DNA of 64,000 nt from assembly GCA_030544235.1 (NCBI GenBank), contig CM060478.1:4210227-4274226 (forward strand). Direction: 5' to 3'. Under the pieces are notes generated by a model. The model did no database searches, had not been told where the DNA came from, and worked only from the letters and a program-made list of their open reading frames with translations. Numbering within the stretch: the first letter of the stretch is position 1; the number at the start of each line of letters is the position of its first letter. Shown here piece after piece: positions 24,030-36,189 of this stretch. This stretch comes from Lepturacanthus savala (taxonomy: Eukaryota > Chordata > Actinopteri > Scombriformes > Trichiuridae). The position numbers and the translations under genes are program-made.

Positions 24030-24480
24030 TTGTTTGGCTCGAAGTGAAGTGCTGAGTCTTCTGAAGTCACAAGGAGGCGATTGATTGTCCGTGGCAGTTC
24101 CACAAATGTAGTGCTGAGGCTTTCTCGGGTGTCTGGCAGGTGCCAGGTGGTTAAACGGTGTTTTTCAAAAGTTCTCCGCGTTGCTTTACTTGCGTAGCAG
24201 AACATTTAACTGTTAAACGAACTCAAAGTGCTGTGTTTTCATAAAAAGGATAAAAAAAAACCTGCACCGTGGCCGAAAGTTGACGAGATGATGCCTTCAG
24301 GCGCTGCCAAGTGCACATATGCCAAGTTTCAGCGGAGCACTAAAGGTTTTAGTGGGGAGATAATTTCTGCAGCGGCCACAGAACAAAAGAACTTGTTGAT
24401 GCTGTTCTGCTGAGGGAACATGCATCTTTTAGGCATTTCATGCTCAAGGCTGGAACTGTGGGGCTTTCCCCCCCATCTCT
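24030..24480. promoter_or_regulatory. Candidate conserved non-coding element
   Basis: Unique sequence with CpGs and AT-rich motif segments (GGCGATTGATTGTCCGTGGC, GCGTTGCTTTACTTGCGTAG, ACATATGCCAAGTTTCAGCG). It leads directly into an inverted duplicated block. No gene feature. Confidence 0.4.
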
Positions 24481-24542
24481 GTCATTCGATTTCAGAGCAT
24501 GATTTATCGATTTCACGTTCGGAAATTTGTAATTCTTTCCTC
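24481..24542 (-). repeat. Inverted duplicated block, arm 1
   Basis: The reverse complement of this segment matches 24786-24846 at about 51 of 62 aligned positions by hand, with one single-base gap. The shared core is GAGGAAAGAATTACAAA ... ATAAATCATGCT. It includes a TGATTTAT (HOX/PBX-like) motif. It is not any interspersed repeat I recognise. Confidence 0.8.
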
Positions 24543-24785
24543 TTCCAGACCCCCCCTCCCCCAACTCAGATGTCATTTTGCTGATCCAGGTTCAGCTCAT
24601 CAAATGCCTGCTCTTAGATTTCTGCTGTTCTGTTATATCTATTTTTTTTTTCTTTTTACATGCCACAGCCCTGTCAAAACAGGATAAGCCAATAGAATCC
24701 CAGGTGTAGATTTGACCAATGAAACGATCCCTGGCTCCTCAGATGATCCCGTGCGGGGTTATTTGAGTGCGATGGCAGGGAATTG

Positions 24786-24846
24786 GAGGAAAGAATTACA
24801 AAATCTGAATGTTAAATCAATAAATCATGCTTTCAGATTGAAAGAC
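24786..24846 (+). repeat. Inverted duplicated block, arm 2
   Basis: Partner of 24481-24542, about 243 bp away in opposite orientation. Frames in both arms would encode the same octapeptide NVKSINHA (24349-24576 minus, 24712-24993 plus), but most differences between arms are not silent and there is no other coding sign. A paired regulatory module or a diverged palindrome is more likely. Confidence 0.8.
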
Positions 24847-24849
24847 CAC

Positions 24850-26029
24850 ACTCTTGAACAAAGGTCGGGAAAAAAAAACAACCCCAAAAACACATGGAAT
24901 ATTCTTCTAACATTTTATTTAAATACTCGTAAAGAGTTCTGTATAACATTCATCTGTATTTTTGGTGTTTTCCCATCATTTCCTCTATTTTAGCTGACTT
25001 CTGCATCTTAGAAGCGGTGAGTATCTGGTGAATTCAACATTGCTTTATATTTTAAAAATGACATTAAGGAATAAAAAAACATGTTTTTTTTGGGGCTTTC
25101 TTTAGGTTTCATTGCTTATACAAATATTTTTTTATATAACTCAGAAGCTACGTTCAAAGTTACGCAACATTTTAGCATCTTTCAGCTGCTTGTCTTGGTT
25201 TTTAGGCCCCACAATTTAGGTTTTGTTTTCTTGTAATTCATCCACATACAAGTATAAAGGAGCAAAATCCAGTTAATAAACCACATATCACACAGGACAA
25301 ATGTCTAATTACAAATCAAAAACTATGAAGGCAGGTCCTTAGTAGTGGGCAGAAATAAATATAACTAGTCCAGTCCTGAATTATAAAAACACAGCTGGAT
25401 TATAAAAGCAGTAAAACATCTCAATAATTCAAGTCATTCCTAACCAGTGACAGCTGTGGTCATTATAATATAAATAGTAAAAAGTAAAAATAGGGACACT
25501 CACCACTTTTCCAGTAGCAGCAAGCAGCTGTTTTCAGTGCAGCGTTTAGCAGCTAAAACCATTTATTTCCATTCAGGAGTTTGTGGGAACCAAAGATGAG
25601 TTAGAAGGTTGATTTATTATTTAGTTTTTAGACTTGACTTACATTCTTCAGGTGAAGTGGATACTGAATATGTCAGAGAACTCTTAACAAGTTCAATACA
25701 GCAACTTTAGGGGATCAAAACATGCCTGTGTTGTGTTTACAGCTTCTGCTGCCTCCAGGTTGTATTTAATTTAATTTATTTGTTTATTTTTTTACTATAC
25801 AGCTCTAAAGATTTAGATCTATAACAGGATCACAGGGGGTTTGGAGCTTCTCACTGAAAAAGTCCTTAAACAGAGAGAAACACTGAATAATGCATTCAGT
25901 GTTTTTAATGGGTTAATTGACAATTAACACAATTAAGTGTCTCTTACTCTTTATTTCCATATCTTACATTGCACTTGGTAGCAGCTGCATTAAGTTCAGC
26001 TGTCTCTGAACACATTTCACTTGCCGATC

Positions 26030-26032
<3 letters not shown>
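24850..26032. other. AT-rich sequence, nothing recognised
   Basis: A dyad TTAATTGACAATTAA lies at about 25914-25928. No gene or named repeat. Confidence 0.45.
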
Positions 26033-26097
<65 letters not shown>

Positions 26098-26117
26098 TGT
26101 ATGCATGTATGTATGTA
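26033..26117. repeat. (GT)29 microsatellite with (ATGT)n edge
   Basis: Perfect GT array at 26033-26090, continuing as ATGT/GTATGT repeats to 26117. The His/Thr and Val/Cys frames across it are artefacts. Confidence 0.97.
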
Positions 26118-26279
26118 ATGGTTGTGGGGGGCAGCAATTCCCCACAGAAATGTCGTGCGATGATGGTTGGAGCAGAGAGTAATGAAGGAATTGATCTCCT
26201 CTCGGCAGTAAGCGCTTGACATTTCAACCAAAGCCTTGAGCACCTAACCTCCCTGTACACCCCCCCCCAACCCCCCACT

Positions 26280-26560
26280 GCTTAAATACCTTTCTCCCCT
26301 CTTCTTTCTTTCTTCTTTTTGACCCGTTAGCACTTCACTTCGCTCCACTTCTTTCTGATCGGCACAGTCGACTCTTTACACACTTTGTCTCAAACTTTAA
26401 TCGCCATCTCTCTCTCTCTCTTTCTCTTTCTCCATCCTCCTTTTATTGTGATAATTCCTTTCTCTCCAGGCCCCTCAACCTGCCACACTCCCTTCTTTCT
26501 CTCTCTCTCTTTCTGCCCTCTCCATCTTTCTCTATTTCCCATTCAGTCACACACACACAG
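26280..26560. repeat. Pyrimidine-rich low-complexity tract
   Basis: The plus strand is mainly C and T with CTCTCT and TTTCTC runs, ending in a short CA repeat. The 63-codon frame at 26385-26576 is a product of this composition. Confidence 0.7.
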
Positions 26561-26579
26561 GCACACACAAACCTAGCTA

Positions 26580-26710
26580 CACCCCAAAGCCACTGGTCCC
26601 ATGGGTCAGCCCATATTAGCTTACTTGTTAATACTTGGACGGCTCGGGATCAATACTTAATCAACAAGTAATGGGATTCCTCAGTCATCCCATATGATCT
26701 TTCAATAAAG
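26580..26710. promoter_or_regulatory. Candidate conserved non-coding element with dyad symmetry
   Basis: TTACTTGTT (26621-26629) and AACAAGTAA (26663-26671) form a perfect inverted pair. CCCATAT and AATACTT each also occur twice in the block. Homeodomain-like TTAATAC and CTTAATCAAC sites sit between the arms. The ordered, unique character contrasts with the C/T-rich flanks and suggests a bound, conserved module. Confidence 0.45.
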
Positions 26711-28069
26711 ACTTGAATCTGTCTCTCCCAGACCCCCCTCCGCTCCCTCCTCCCCCCTCCCCTCCCTGCTGGGGCATCACCACAGATGAGGGAGGGTGGG
26801 AGCATGAGAGTGAGAGAGTCGACTCGATTTCGTTCTCACCAGGTGGAGGAGGAGCTGGAGGCGAAGTGCAGTCAGCCTCAGATTATCTTTGGAAAAAAAT
26901 ATTTGTGAATATAGAACTTAAAGGTGAATAACTTAGAGTATTAGTGCAGTTTCTGAGGTATGAGTGGACACTGTCTTCATTCCAGTAGCTAAAAAATCAT
27001 TACCGTTTGGGGTTAGGTTGAGTTTTTTTTTCAATGAAGATAACTTTGAACTAATCATAAATAAACTCTATACATTGCTAATGTGGTAAATGACTATTCG
27101 AGCTGCAAATGTCTGGTGTATAGAGGCCCATTTCCAGCAACTATCAGTCCAGTGTTCTAATGGTACAATGTGTTTGCTCATTGCGTCAGAAGGCTAATGG
27201 ATGATTAGAAAACCCTTGATGCTAACATGTTAGCACAGCAGGAAACAGTTTAGCTGTTTAGAGAAGCTAGAAAACTGAAACATCATTAAGGGATGTTATC
27301 TTAATCATGACGTTCCTAAATTCAGTCATTGAACCAGAATGAAGAAATGTTTAAATTAAATAATTAGTTATGTTGGACACACAAAACAATCAGTTGTTGG
27401 TTGAACATAAAATATTTACCATATTTAACCATATTTACATTTATGTCACTCAACAAAACAATTTCTTGCAACATTAGCGTGTTATCATTGGATAGAAATA
27501 CTTTATATATATTTTTTTTTATGTTCCCCCAACAAATGAACAAATTCATCACATATCTAATGTCAATCTGCTGAAGTAACGTTATTGTTCTCAGTAACGC
27601 CTGTATTTTTACTATGAAAATAATGTCTGCTATAAAAAAGACAAAGGGAAAAAGTTTTGAAATGAAAATAAACAACGTGTTTATCTCTGAATCACAGCTG
27701 CAATGAACTGTAAATACATAAATTAAAAAGAAAAGATGAAAAATCTGTAAGGAAACACTTAAACTTGGTGGTTACTGTGGAAACAAAACAGGGTCAAATG
27801 AATTGTCGCTGTGTATCACCATATCTGGATGTGTGAAAACATTTTGTAAGAATACATTTGTATATTTGAACGTGCAAAAGGTTTTGATCAAGTGAGTCCA
27901 AATATTTAAATGTGTAAAAAACATTATTCCATAAGGAGATCTGTAGCATGGACACGTCTCTCTGCTTGTGTGAACAAAAGTTCCCACAGAATTCAGTTGT
28001 ACGTGTGAATCCAAATTATCAAAACTACAAGTACAAGTCAAACCCATATGGACAAGAACTTCTGTCCCA
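26711..28069. other. C/T-rich edge then AT-rich sequence, nothing recognised
   Basis: CCTCC-type runs at 26730-26770. The rest is AT-rich. Minus frames at 27364-27675 and 27772-28047 have no recognisable protein features. Confidence 0.45.
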
Positions 28070-28280
28070 CATTATTCCTACTGAATAGCCAGTGGGCTCA
28101 GATTAACATATCATTTCATTATCCAATCACAGAGCCAGGGGATTGAAGTATTTTAAGACCTGGGTACGGTGCCGATTATTCCCAGTGGCCACTCATGGTG
28201 TTGCAGCAAAAAAAAAAAATCCCCTGGTGGCCCACAGAATAATTTCCACATAGGCGTCTGTCACATTTGGAGGCTTGGAA
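28070..28280. promoter_or_regulatory. Candidate conserved non-coding element
   Basis: Unique segment with ATCATTTCATTATCCAATCA, GGTGCCGATTATTCCCAG and AGAATAATTTCCACATAGG. These motif-dense AT-rich phrases differ from the flanking low-complexity sequence. Regulatory role inferred. Confidence 0.35.
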
Positions 28281-28989
28281 CTGCAAACTTTTCTATTTTA
28301 GATTTGTGAAACCTTTCTCAATCAGAGAAAAGTGATTTAAAAATATGTGCAAAATCTATTGACCAAGCAGAACATTCTGAGCACCTTTTTTTTTCTTAGG
28401 ATGGTGAAGTCATGTTAGCTTGCTAACCTGTGGTTAAATGTAGCTCAATGTCCTGCCTTGTGATGTCTTTTGTAACCCTTGGAGTCAGAGACCAATGTTA
28501 TTTCAGCAGAATCACAAATGAAATATTCAGCTTGTTGCTTATATTATTAGAACGGACGCGCATGAATCTTGTATTTTATGGCCTGATATGAGCTGAAATA
28601 TTAAAATGGAGCATATTCAGCTTGCTGGGACTGTGGAAGAGATGATAGATTTGGTTCAAAAGTCCTCATGAGAGAGACAGTGGCTGTGGACGACCGTTTT
28701 CTCTGCCAAAATCATTCATTCTCTGAAAATGATAAACAGACTAGTTAATTAAAATGTGCATTTCTGTGTCTGTGTGATTGCTGTTCAGGGTTATAGACAG
28801 AGATGTGCCTCTGAATATCAAATACTGTGGCCTGAAGGTATTTTCAAGTTACCATTGTCTTTCAGAAAATTAAACCAAAAAAAAAAAGTTATATTCTTGA
28901 AAAAGAATAAAACACGTTCTTGGCAGCGATTCAACCACAAATGGATGCTTAAAGTGAACTGAAATCACACACGTTGGACTCACAGATGC
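28281..28989. other. Unassigned AT-rich sequence
   Basis: No named repeat or gene. The 68-codon frame at 28756-28962 is Lys/Asn-rich. Confidence 0.45.
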
Positions 28990-29335
28990 TTTAAAGGTCC
29001 TGTATAATGCAAATAAACATTTTCATGTTGTTTTTTTTAACTCTAAATAATGTCGAGGGGTTATACATAAAAACTGTCCTGAAACAGAAAAATGCAGACA
29101 GCCTGAATTTAGAAATATCAGATAGATTCAAAACTTTTGTACACCCTTGACTTTGTGATGTCATGCAGTAGCACCAGGTCTTCCAGGATGAATGTTAATG
29201 ATGCAAACCAAAAAAATGACTGTGCTTTTCATACTTTGCATTGAATTTGTGCACTTTAAATAGCAAATTTAGAATGTTATGAGTATTAAAACTTTGAATA
29301 AAACACGGAAAAGTGCAAATATGGGACCTTTAAAG
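28990..29335. mobile_element. Miniature inverted-repeat element (TTTAAAGGTCC ends)
   Basis: TTTAAAGGTCC at 28990-29000 is matched inversely by GGGACCTTTAAAG at 29323-29335. The interior carries AAATGCAGACAGCCTGAATT and CCTTGACTTTGTGATGTCAT, phrases typical of an abundant non-coding fish element with these ends. Confidence 0.85.
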
Positions 29336-30396
29336 AGAAATAGGCAAGTAATGCAAAAGCAATGAAAATAGTTCAATATATAATAAAATTTATATTTTCA
29401 CTTAATGTTTGTATAAAAAACAAACCAAAGCTGCTTTTCATTGGCTCATAAACATCATATTTCTATTGGTAATGAATCAATTATCGAGTCATTTAACAGA
29501 CAAACCACAAATCAAGTTTAATATAAAGTGGTCACATTCTGCCTTTTTTCTCCTGGTCCTTATTAAAACTAGATAATTAAAATGGGTCATTAATCATTGT
29601 TAACCACTGATATGAAATATTTTATATCAGTATATGTTCCAGTTATATCACTGCCACTACATTTACATATTAAAAGTAGGTCATTAAGCATTAATTTCAC
29701 CAAATATTAAAAATAAAATCATTAATTATCTATACCTATCAATACAATATATGTATATATATGTATCTCAATATACAATACTTGATGAGGTTAGAGTGAG
29801 AATGATGCGGTTGATGAAGTGATGAAACTGATGAAGACTAGAAAGCAACGAGGAGGAGGATTAGTCCCTATAACAAGAACATTAGGACCAGCAGCGAGGT
29901 GATTGGTTAACAACGGAGGCGTGTCGCACCACTATTGGAACAGCTGACGTGAAACAGCTGATATCTCAATTGCTGCAGCGAGGACAAGGAAATGTGATCG
30001 AGCAGGATGAGAAATACAGTCACAGGCCTCAACATGCAAATATCCTCCCGACCCAACTCTCGCTAAGCTCCATTTGGATGCATTATGGGAAGTTCCTGTG
30101 TTTTCAGAGCTTCTACAGCTCAGATTTCATCTAATCTTTCCTGCCTGTGTTTTGTGAGTCTCTCTAACTTCTCTCGCACACACACACAAATGCACCAATA
30201 GCATCAAGCTAGCATGTAATTATTTGCGTATCAGTGTTGCCTGATTCAATGTGATTTTGGATTTTGATCTCACAAAACCTGAGATAGGTGGATCCAACAG
30301 GTCAAGCAGGTGGTCTGCGGTACTGACCCCGAACCTTTGATCTCCCTTATCCAGACCCTGTTATGTTTCAGGATGATCCAGCTTCCTAATGTCTCA
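29336..30396. other. AT-rich sequence, then unassigned
   Basis: (TATG)-like AT-rich sequence near 29745-29775. From 29800 the sequence is mixed. No gene is recognised. The 61-codon frame at 29949-30134 has no feature. Confidence 0.45.
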
Positions 30397-30438
30397 TTGT
30401 AAGTTGCTCTGCATAAGCACATCAGCTAAATGCCTGAA
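30397..30438 (+). mobile_element. 3' tail of a fish retroelement (TAAGTCGCTCTGGATAA type)
   Basis: ATTGTAAGTTGCTCTGCATA followed by AGCACATCAGCTAAATGCCTG is the common tail shared by fish SINEs and their LINE partners, followed here by an A-rich stretch and AATGTAAATG. Upstream limits are unclear. Confidence 0.6.
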
Positions 30439-30509
30439 GGGAAGAAGAAGGAGGAAAAAAAAAAGTAAAATGTAAATGCACTGTACAAAAAGCTTCTGTT
30501 TCTGTATTA

Positions 30510-30685
30510 AGTCGAGCAGCCTCCGACATGGGCGCAGTGTGATAAATCCCAGCAGAGTCGCATGCTAAACAGCTTCAACCTGGCTGCAGCCAGCCAGTTC
30601 CCTGTAAACAGGCTTTGTGTCACCATTGTCATATCGCAGCACCATTAATATACATGAGAGTCGGAGGCCTTTAAGAAGCTTCATA
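30510..30685. promoter_or_regulatory. Candidate conserved non-coding element
   Basis: Unique sequence with GTGTGATAAATCCCAGCAGA, GTCACCATTGTCATATCGCA (contains a SOX-like CATTGTC) and CACCATTAATATACATGAG. The regulatory role is an inference. Confidence 0.4.
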
Positions 30686-30689
30686 GACA

Positions 30690-30930
30690 GAGCTGGCAGC
30701 CTCTTTCTCTATCCTCCTCTCGCACTTACTATCTCTCTCTTTTTCTTTGGGGCTTTTTTCTTCTTGTTCTTTCCCTCAACTGTTCTCCTGCACCACTTTA
30801 GTTTTCCATATTTCTCCTTTTTTTCAGGGCAATTAATTCAATCAGGCTTTTTCTTTCCCCTACTTCTTCCTTTCAAACTCTGGGTCTCTTTGTTCTGCTC
30901 CAAGTGTTGTGTTCTTGTGCAATGTCCAAT
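30690..30930. repeat. Pyrimidine-rich low-complexity tract
   Basis: Strong T/C bias on the plus strand. The 116-codon frame here (30617-30967) is Phe/Leu-rich as a result and is not a gene. Confidence 0.65.
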
Positions 30931-30999
30931 GTGTCCAGGTAAATTATCATTACCCTTTCATTGTTAGGCATCCTTAACTAAATATTAACATATGTGTTT

Positions 31000-31465
31000 A
31001 TATGTAGTTCATACTGGTCACTTATAAATACATATGAACTACATATAAAGTATAGAGGGAGACTCACTTCACTTTACAGGTCTGGTCTCTTGTAAATACA
31101 TATGAACTGCAAATACTTGAGTTCATAACTGTGTTCATATGTAGTTAATATGTACTTCATATATATTTTATAGCTGTGTTCATATGTAGTTTATGTATAG
31201 TTTATAGTTGTGTCATATGTTAATATGTACCTTATATACATTACATACCTGTGTTCATATGTAGTTCATATAGTTCATAGTTGTGTTTGTATGTAATTAA
31301 CATGTATTTTATATATAGATCATACATGTGTTTATATGTAGTTAATATGTAGTTCATGTATAGTTCATAAATATGTCCATATGTAGTTAATATATAGTCT
31401 TCCTCTACACTTTATATGTAGTTCATATGTATTTATAAGTGACAGTTATGAATTACATATGGAAT
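31000..31465. mobile_element. Foldback element with internally repetitive core
   Basis: A 51-base arm at 31014-31064 matches the reverse complement of 31396-31445 with two substitutions and one indel; weaker pairing extends further outward. Between the arms, phrases such as TGTTCATATGTAGTTAATAT recur about every 45-70 bases as diverged tandem copies. The arms themselves contain the same ATATGTAGTTCATATG vocabulary. It looks like a non-coding foldback element, or a tandem repeat with one inverted end. Confidence 0.8.
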
Positions 31466-31979
<514 letters not shown>

Positions 31980-32173
31980 CCCACAAATCGCAGACAGAGA
32001 ATAGATTTTCAGTGTGGACGCCCACTGAGGCTCATCTGTGTTATAGATGCATAAATGCATAAATGTATGTGTGGCTGCATTTGTTTACAATGACTCCTAC
32101 CAGCACGCTACAGTATGTTACATAACTTTGAATAATGTGGGAAATAGATAGTCTCTATCACTTCATCTCCTGG

Positions 32174-32530
32174 TCTCTCTCTCTCTCTCTCTCTCTCGCC
32201 CGCCCCCACCCTCCATCCTGTCAGATGGAGTGATTTATACAGGGTATGTTTCCCTCTCCTTATCTCTCCTCCCTCCCTTTCTTTCTCTCCTGCGTTCTTT
32301 CTATCAGTTGCCTGTTGACACTGCGGTCGCCCTCACTTCCTTTACTGTGTGTGTGTGTGTGTTTATGTGTGTGTGTGTGGGTTGTATCAGGATGTGTGTG
32401 AGCGGGCAAATAGGAAGCATGGTCAGGTGCATAAGTGGTGTGAGCGGGTTTCTGTTCTGTCAATGGTTTTCCCTGCAGCGGTGTGTGTGTGTTTGTGTGT
32501 GTGTGCATGTGTGCGTGCGTGCGTGTGACC
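32174..32530. repeat. CT and GT microsatellite cluster
   Basis: (CT)n at 32174-32196, GT arrays at 32346-32380 and 32480-32527. The 133-codon minus frame (32260-32661) and 111-codon plus frame (32230-32565) are made by these repeats. Confidence 0.9.
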
Positions 32531-33959
32531 TTACCTGTCATTGTGTCATGATCTCTTCTTTTTAGTGATTCATAGTGACCAACAGTGAGAATGGATGTGT
32601 GCTCTAAAACAAATACTCCCACACAAGTACACACACACACAATACTTTCCCTAACATGCACAACAGCATTGCTTCACACACCTTCTTCACCACACATACT
32701 TTAATGTCCGCTCATCACTTAACATTAATAGTAATAATAACTCCATTAACTTGTACTGCAATATCGATATGTTTAAAAATACTGTATCTCAAAGACTTTC
32801 TTGCTTATTATGCAACACACCTTTCAATACCATTCAGTTAAGCTAGTGGTCTAGATGGAGGACAACCAGTTTTGTCTTGAATCAATCACCATTAAGCTGT
32901 TCAGTCGTATTCAACTTTAGATGTAAAAGCTGATATTTAAGTGAAGACCTCATTTTAACCATAAATTCAGTCATAGGATCAATATATATGAATACAAGAA
33001 ACTGTAAAACTCACTCAGACAGTTACATGTCATGTTATGTGCACAGTATTGATACTGTGATTATTCCTTTTTCTTTCTTTCTTTTTTAGTATGCATGATT
33101 TGAAATGGGGAAATTCCCATGGTGTGTGTGTGCTCCCATGATGTGGAACATACTTTTGTGTATTTGTCTTTTATACACACATTTGTGACCTCAGAGCTTT
33201 TGTTAAATTGATCTATTAAAGTAAAGAGAAACACCAGCTGGAACTCATACAGAAGTTCATGCTCTGAAAATAAGAATAGGCAGTTTCCCTGTGTGTGTGT
33301 TTTTGTGCTTATTCTTATAATATCTCCTCTGGATTTTACTCTCCTGCCTTCCTCTCTTTTGTTCATTGATTTGCCAAATGCAGGTAAAACAAGAAAGCTC
33401 AAGGAAGAGGAGACAAATAAGAGGAGGGGTGATTTGCTTCTCATCACTATTCTGTTTTGCTCTTATTTTCTGTGCTTTCTGGCATCTTTTCTACATGTAA
33501 TGACATCACTACTACACACTCTATTGATGTAGTCCAAACTGCACCAGGATCTTGGCTTTAGTGTTGTCACCTGTTATCTGATCTCAGGACAACCTCGTAA
33601 CTGAGAGAAATACTGTCCAATCATAATGAGTCCAAGGCTGTAAAAATAATAAAGAAAAAGAATCATAAAAGCAGTTTATGCCCTTAACTACTTCCAGCCC
33701 CATTTAGCCCATAACCAGTAATATCCAACCCTCTCACAGCTCACAAGTCATTACTCCATTACATCCTGATCCGATCTGTTTGCTGACTAAGCTGAATGTC
33801 TTTCATAATTATCTGCTGGACCTCAGTCATCACTTTGGTTTTATTCAGGACAGTAATGTGTGGGCAAAAGCATCTTTTTCTATCAAGGAGGGAAAGTTGT
33901 GACCAGACACGATGATCCCTGATGGTTCAGACTCCTTTGTTGTTCTGTGTTAGTGGTTG
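32531..33959. other. Unassigned sequence
   Basis: Short CA/GT runs near 32628 and 33291, and T/C runs near 33065-33085. No gene or named element. The 128-codon minus frame (33061-33447) begins in low-complexity sequence and lacks domains. Confidence 0.4.
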
Positions 33960-34385
33960 TTTTTTTTTCCATTAAAAATATTTTTAAATAGTATTATTAT
34001 TTTTGTATTATTTTTAAATGCACAGACATATACAAAATTATTATTAATAATAATAAACAATATTTATAATAATATAACATATACATAATTCCTCCCTAAG
34101 AAAAATAAACTATATATATAAAATTGAACTATAAACTGTAATTGAAACACTAACAAAAAATAAATAAAACTAATAGTATTATCTAATAATAATAATACCA
34201 ATGATATTATTAATAAGAAGGAAAGAAGAGAATTCAATTTAAGACAATTCAAATAAATACATAGATGTATAATACATATTATAAAAATACTTCCATTTGT
34301 GCACAGGCTTATATATCTATAAATACATATGTATATATGCATATTTACATACATATATAGTACATTATATAAATACATTTTCCCT
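33960..34385. repeat. Extremely AT-rich low-complexity segment
   Basis: Almost entirely A and T with AATAAT and TATATA runs. The 104-codon minus frame here (34064-34378) is an Ile/Tyr/Leu-rich translation of AT sequence. Confidence 0.75.
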
Positions 34386-34779
34386 ACAAAACCACCTGCA
34401 TAAAGCTACTCAATCTCAACTCCTCACACCTCCATTATATACGTTTTAACACATATTCATGAGTACCTGCCTCTATTCAATACTCCACATATTCTGAGGT
34501 GACTCAGTTTGCAACAGAGAATTTACAGCAGGTCATGTCTAGGATTTTTCTGTCTCTGTTTATGTATATTTCTTGTACTTAAACTTGATCTTTTCTGACC
34601 CAGGGATTTGTTGATTTCCATCACTTTATCAGCGTGTGGTGCAGTTTGCTTCTGTCTCAGCCTCTCATGGAGGCTTCTCTGCTGTGACAGATTGCAGTTA
34701 GTTGTATAGGCCCATAATTGTACAAGTACTGTAGTTATATATAATTTGTAGAACCACTCAATCGCCGTCCCTCGCGTCA
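34386..34779. other. Unassigned sequence
   Basis: Nothing recognised. The 96-codon minus frame (34523-34813) has no family resemblance. Confidence 0.4.
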
Positions 34780-35045
34780 CCTCTGGTCTCCTCTCCATCT
34801 CCACGCCCGTCACTGAGGGTCCAACGCCGCTGTAAAAATCACAGCGCTATACGGCGAGGTTACAGTGAGAGGGGTGGTGTGCGTGCTGCTGCATGCATGA
34901 TGGATACGTGTGTCGGCGTTCACACGCGTGTGAAGTGTTGACACGAGGACACACCGCGTACTTCGACAGCCGGGAGGCAACACGGCCGTCTTTATATTTA
35001 ACTAGAACGATGAACTGTAAAAACCGCTGTGGAATAAATCATCAG
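34780..35045. promoter_or_regulatory. CpG-retaining block, candidate regulatory element
   Basis: CpG-dense for this window (GCGCTATACGGCGAGG, GTGTCGGCGTTCACACGCGT, CACCGCGTACTTCGACAGCC), then TTTATATTTAACTAGAACGA. No open frame or splice pattern. Could be an unmethylated regulatory element. Confidence 0.35.
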
Positions 35046-35431
35046 TGAGTTGTTCATCACAAGATCCACTGTTTGTAAAATAACAGTAGAACATTTGAAA
35101 AATGATATAATATATATATTAAATGTTGATTAAATCAGGTTTTTATTTGGTTTTGATGGAGCCAAGACAAGAAATAAACATGAGTTTTACTGCAGTATAT
35201 TAATATTTATATAGAACTCTACCACTGGTGTCTGCTGCAACTGCCCAGTTTCAGCATCAACATGTAAATAAAAATAGAACTTTCTGACTGGAATAAGCTG
35301 AGAGAAAATGTGTCTCATATAATAATCATAGTTTATTTTCTCTCTTAATTGTAATTAATGTACTTGACTACAACGTATGATCAAATTCATATCAAATTCT
35401 GCTTTTGTTTTGTACTTTTAGCTTATAAAGT
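35046..35431. other. AT-rich sequence
   Basis: Nothing recognised. Confidence 0.5.
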
Positions 35432-35681
35432 TACACCTCTGGAAAAAAAAAATAAGAGACCAATGCATTTTTTTCTGAGATCAGCATCTCTACATGTATT
35501 CCAGCCGTTCCATTCCAGTGTCTGTTGAATTCCAACACAATTTAGAATTTGGGGAAAGTGTTGTCAGTCATTTATAGACTCAAACAAAAATTACCCTTTT
35601 GCCCAAACACATACCTATGAGTAGTAAAAACAGAAAAACGGATAATTTTGCAATGGTCTCCTATTATTTTGCAGAGCTGTA
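35432..35681. mobile_element. Tc1/mariner-derived miniature element
   Basis: Starts TACACCTCTGGAAAAA and ends with the inverse TTTTGCAGAGCTGTA. Inside each end are AAGAGACCAATGCA and the inverse TTGCAATGGTCTCCTATTAT. The 'TACAGCTCTGGAAAAA..AAGAGACCA' end belongs to a well-known fish Tc1-like transposon. At 250 bp it lacks the transposase. The TA at each edge fits Tc1 target preference. Confidence 0.85.
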
Positions 35682-36189
35682 TATTAGTTAAGAATAAGTC
35701 TTTCTTTTTTATAATACTATTCTCTTTGTTAATGAGCTAATAAACCTGTGTAGATAATGGATAGATGTTAAGATCAATCATTTCCTGTTGTTTCTAAAAT
35801 AAAACACATGTATAATTTCTCTGAAACTGTGAAGCATCTGCATAGTTTTAATATTTAGAGAAGTTCAGTAACATAAACAAGTTGTGTATTGGATCCACAG
35901 TCTTCTCCTGCTTTCTTTCTCTCCTAAATAGACTAAATCAGAAGTGATCTACAGGTGGCTGAAACATGCAGATAATTACACCACTGCACCAACAAATGGA
36001 AGCTGGTAATCCTTTCAAATATCAGCTTCGCAAATGTTTTTGCAAGAAAGAAATCTCACTCAAAACAAATTCCGAAAAAGAACCCTCCTCAGTCTACATC
36101 TTTCTACGTTGCACACAGAAAACAATAAATACAACAAAAAACATATTTTCTCCTTTAAAGCTGATTACAGAAACAGTCTGAGCTTTGGG
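35682..36189. other. Unassigned AT-rich sequence
   Basis: Nothing recognised apart from the start of an open frame described at 36190-36530. Confidence 0.4.

Noticed and set aside
24349..24993. Shared NVKSINHA peptide in opposite-strand frames as duplicated exons
   Set aside because: The similarity follows from the inverted DNA repeat; outside it the peptides are unrelated and most base changes are not silent.
32230..32661. Open frames of 111 and 133 codons on opposite strands
   Set aside because: Both are produced by CT and GT repeats.
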